A DNA stretch of 6,646 nucleotides from positions 17,752 through 24,397 of the forward strand of contig NZEI01000065.1 in the NCBI GenBank assembly GCA_002690405.1, in the 5' to 3' direction. A program made the position numbers and the translations under genes. Below the pieces are notes generated by a model. It was not told where the DNA came from. It ran no database searches and saw only the letters and a list, made by a program, of their open reading frames with translations. Of the stretch, positions 6,601 through 6,646 are shown one piece after another; the stretch's first letter is position 1, and each line of letters begins with the position of its first letter. The DNA is from Gammaproteobacteria bacterium. GTDB taxonomy: Bacteria; Pseudomonadota; Gammaproteobacteria; Pseudomonadales; Azotimanducaceae.

Positions 6601-6646
6601 GGTCTACGAGTATCGTCCAGCCTAGCCGAAGTGGAATAAAATCTGC

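Noticed and set aside
1..6646. Mobile element, CRISPR, toxin-antitoxin or phage-defence system.
   Set aside because: No transposase, integrase, repeat-spacer pattern, inverted terminal repeats or defence-type domain was seen; all five genes are metabolic, transport or signalling types in tidy operons.

Overview
The window holds five protein-coding genes packed almost end to end in two convergent blocks. The plus-strand block is an FHA-domain membrane protein (its 5' end is outside the window), a type I sulfatase and a TauD/TfdA-type Fe(II)/2-oxoglutarate dioxygenase. The minus-strand block is a NylB/class C beta-lactamase-like serine hydrolase followed by a 12-TM UMF1-family MFS transporter. 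No tRNA, rRNA, CRISPR array, transposase or phage gene was seen, and no gene-free stretch exceeds 300 bases; the longest is the roughly 90 bases at the right edge.

The compact operon style, Shine-Dalgarno starts, moderately high GC (mid 50s by eye) and the mix of families suggest a Gram-negative proteobacterium, perhaps an aerobic, aquatic gammaproteobacterium that uses organic sulfate esters. This is inference from gene content; the window has no taxonomic marker.

Layout. 1-876 (+): FHA domain, five membrane helices and a short tail predicted to be periplasmic. 863-890: an imperfect 14-base tandem duplication that supplies this gene's stop codon. 905-3142 (+): 745-residue cytoplasmic sulfatase with a C-terminal beta-sandwich-like domain; its formylglycine motif is Cys-Ser-Thr-Thr-Arg, without the usual Pro or Ala. 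3160-3963 (+): dioxygenase with an HxD...H iron site and an Arg pair spaced as in TauD and AtsK. 3968-5377 (-): UMF1-like transporter. 5398-6558 (-): serine hydrolase, with a likely -10 box at 6595-6600.

How they may work together (inference): sulfatase and dioxygenase, 17 bases apart, would act on a sulfated or related small molecule, one by hydrolysis and one by oxidation. The opposing transporter and amidase/esterase-like hydrolase could import or export, and cleave, a related substrate. The FHA membrane protein is co-directional and close to the sulfatase, but nothing in its sequence ties it to the same chemistry. The substrate cannot be read from the sequence.
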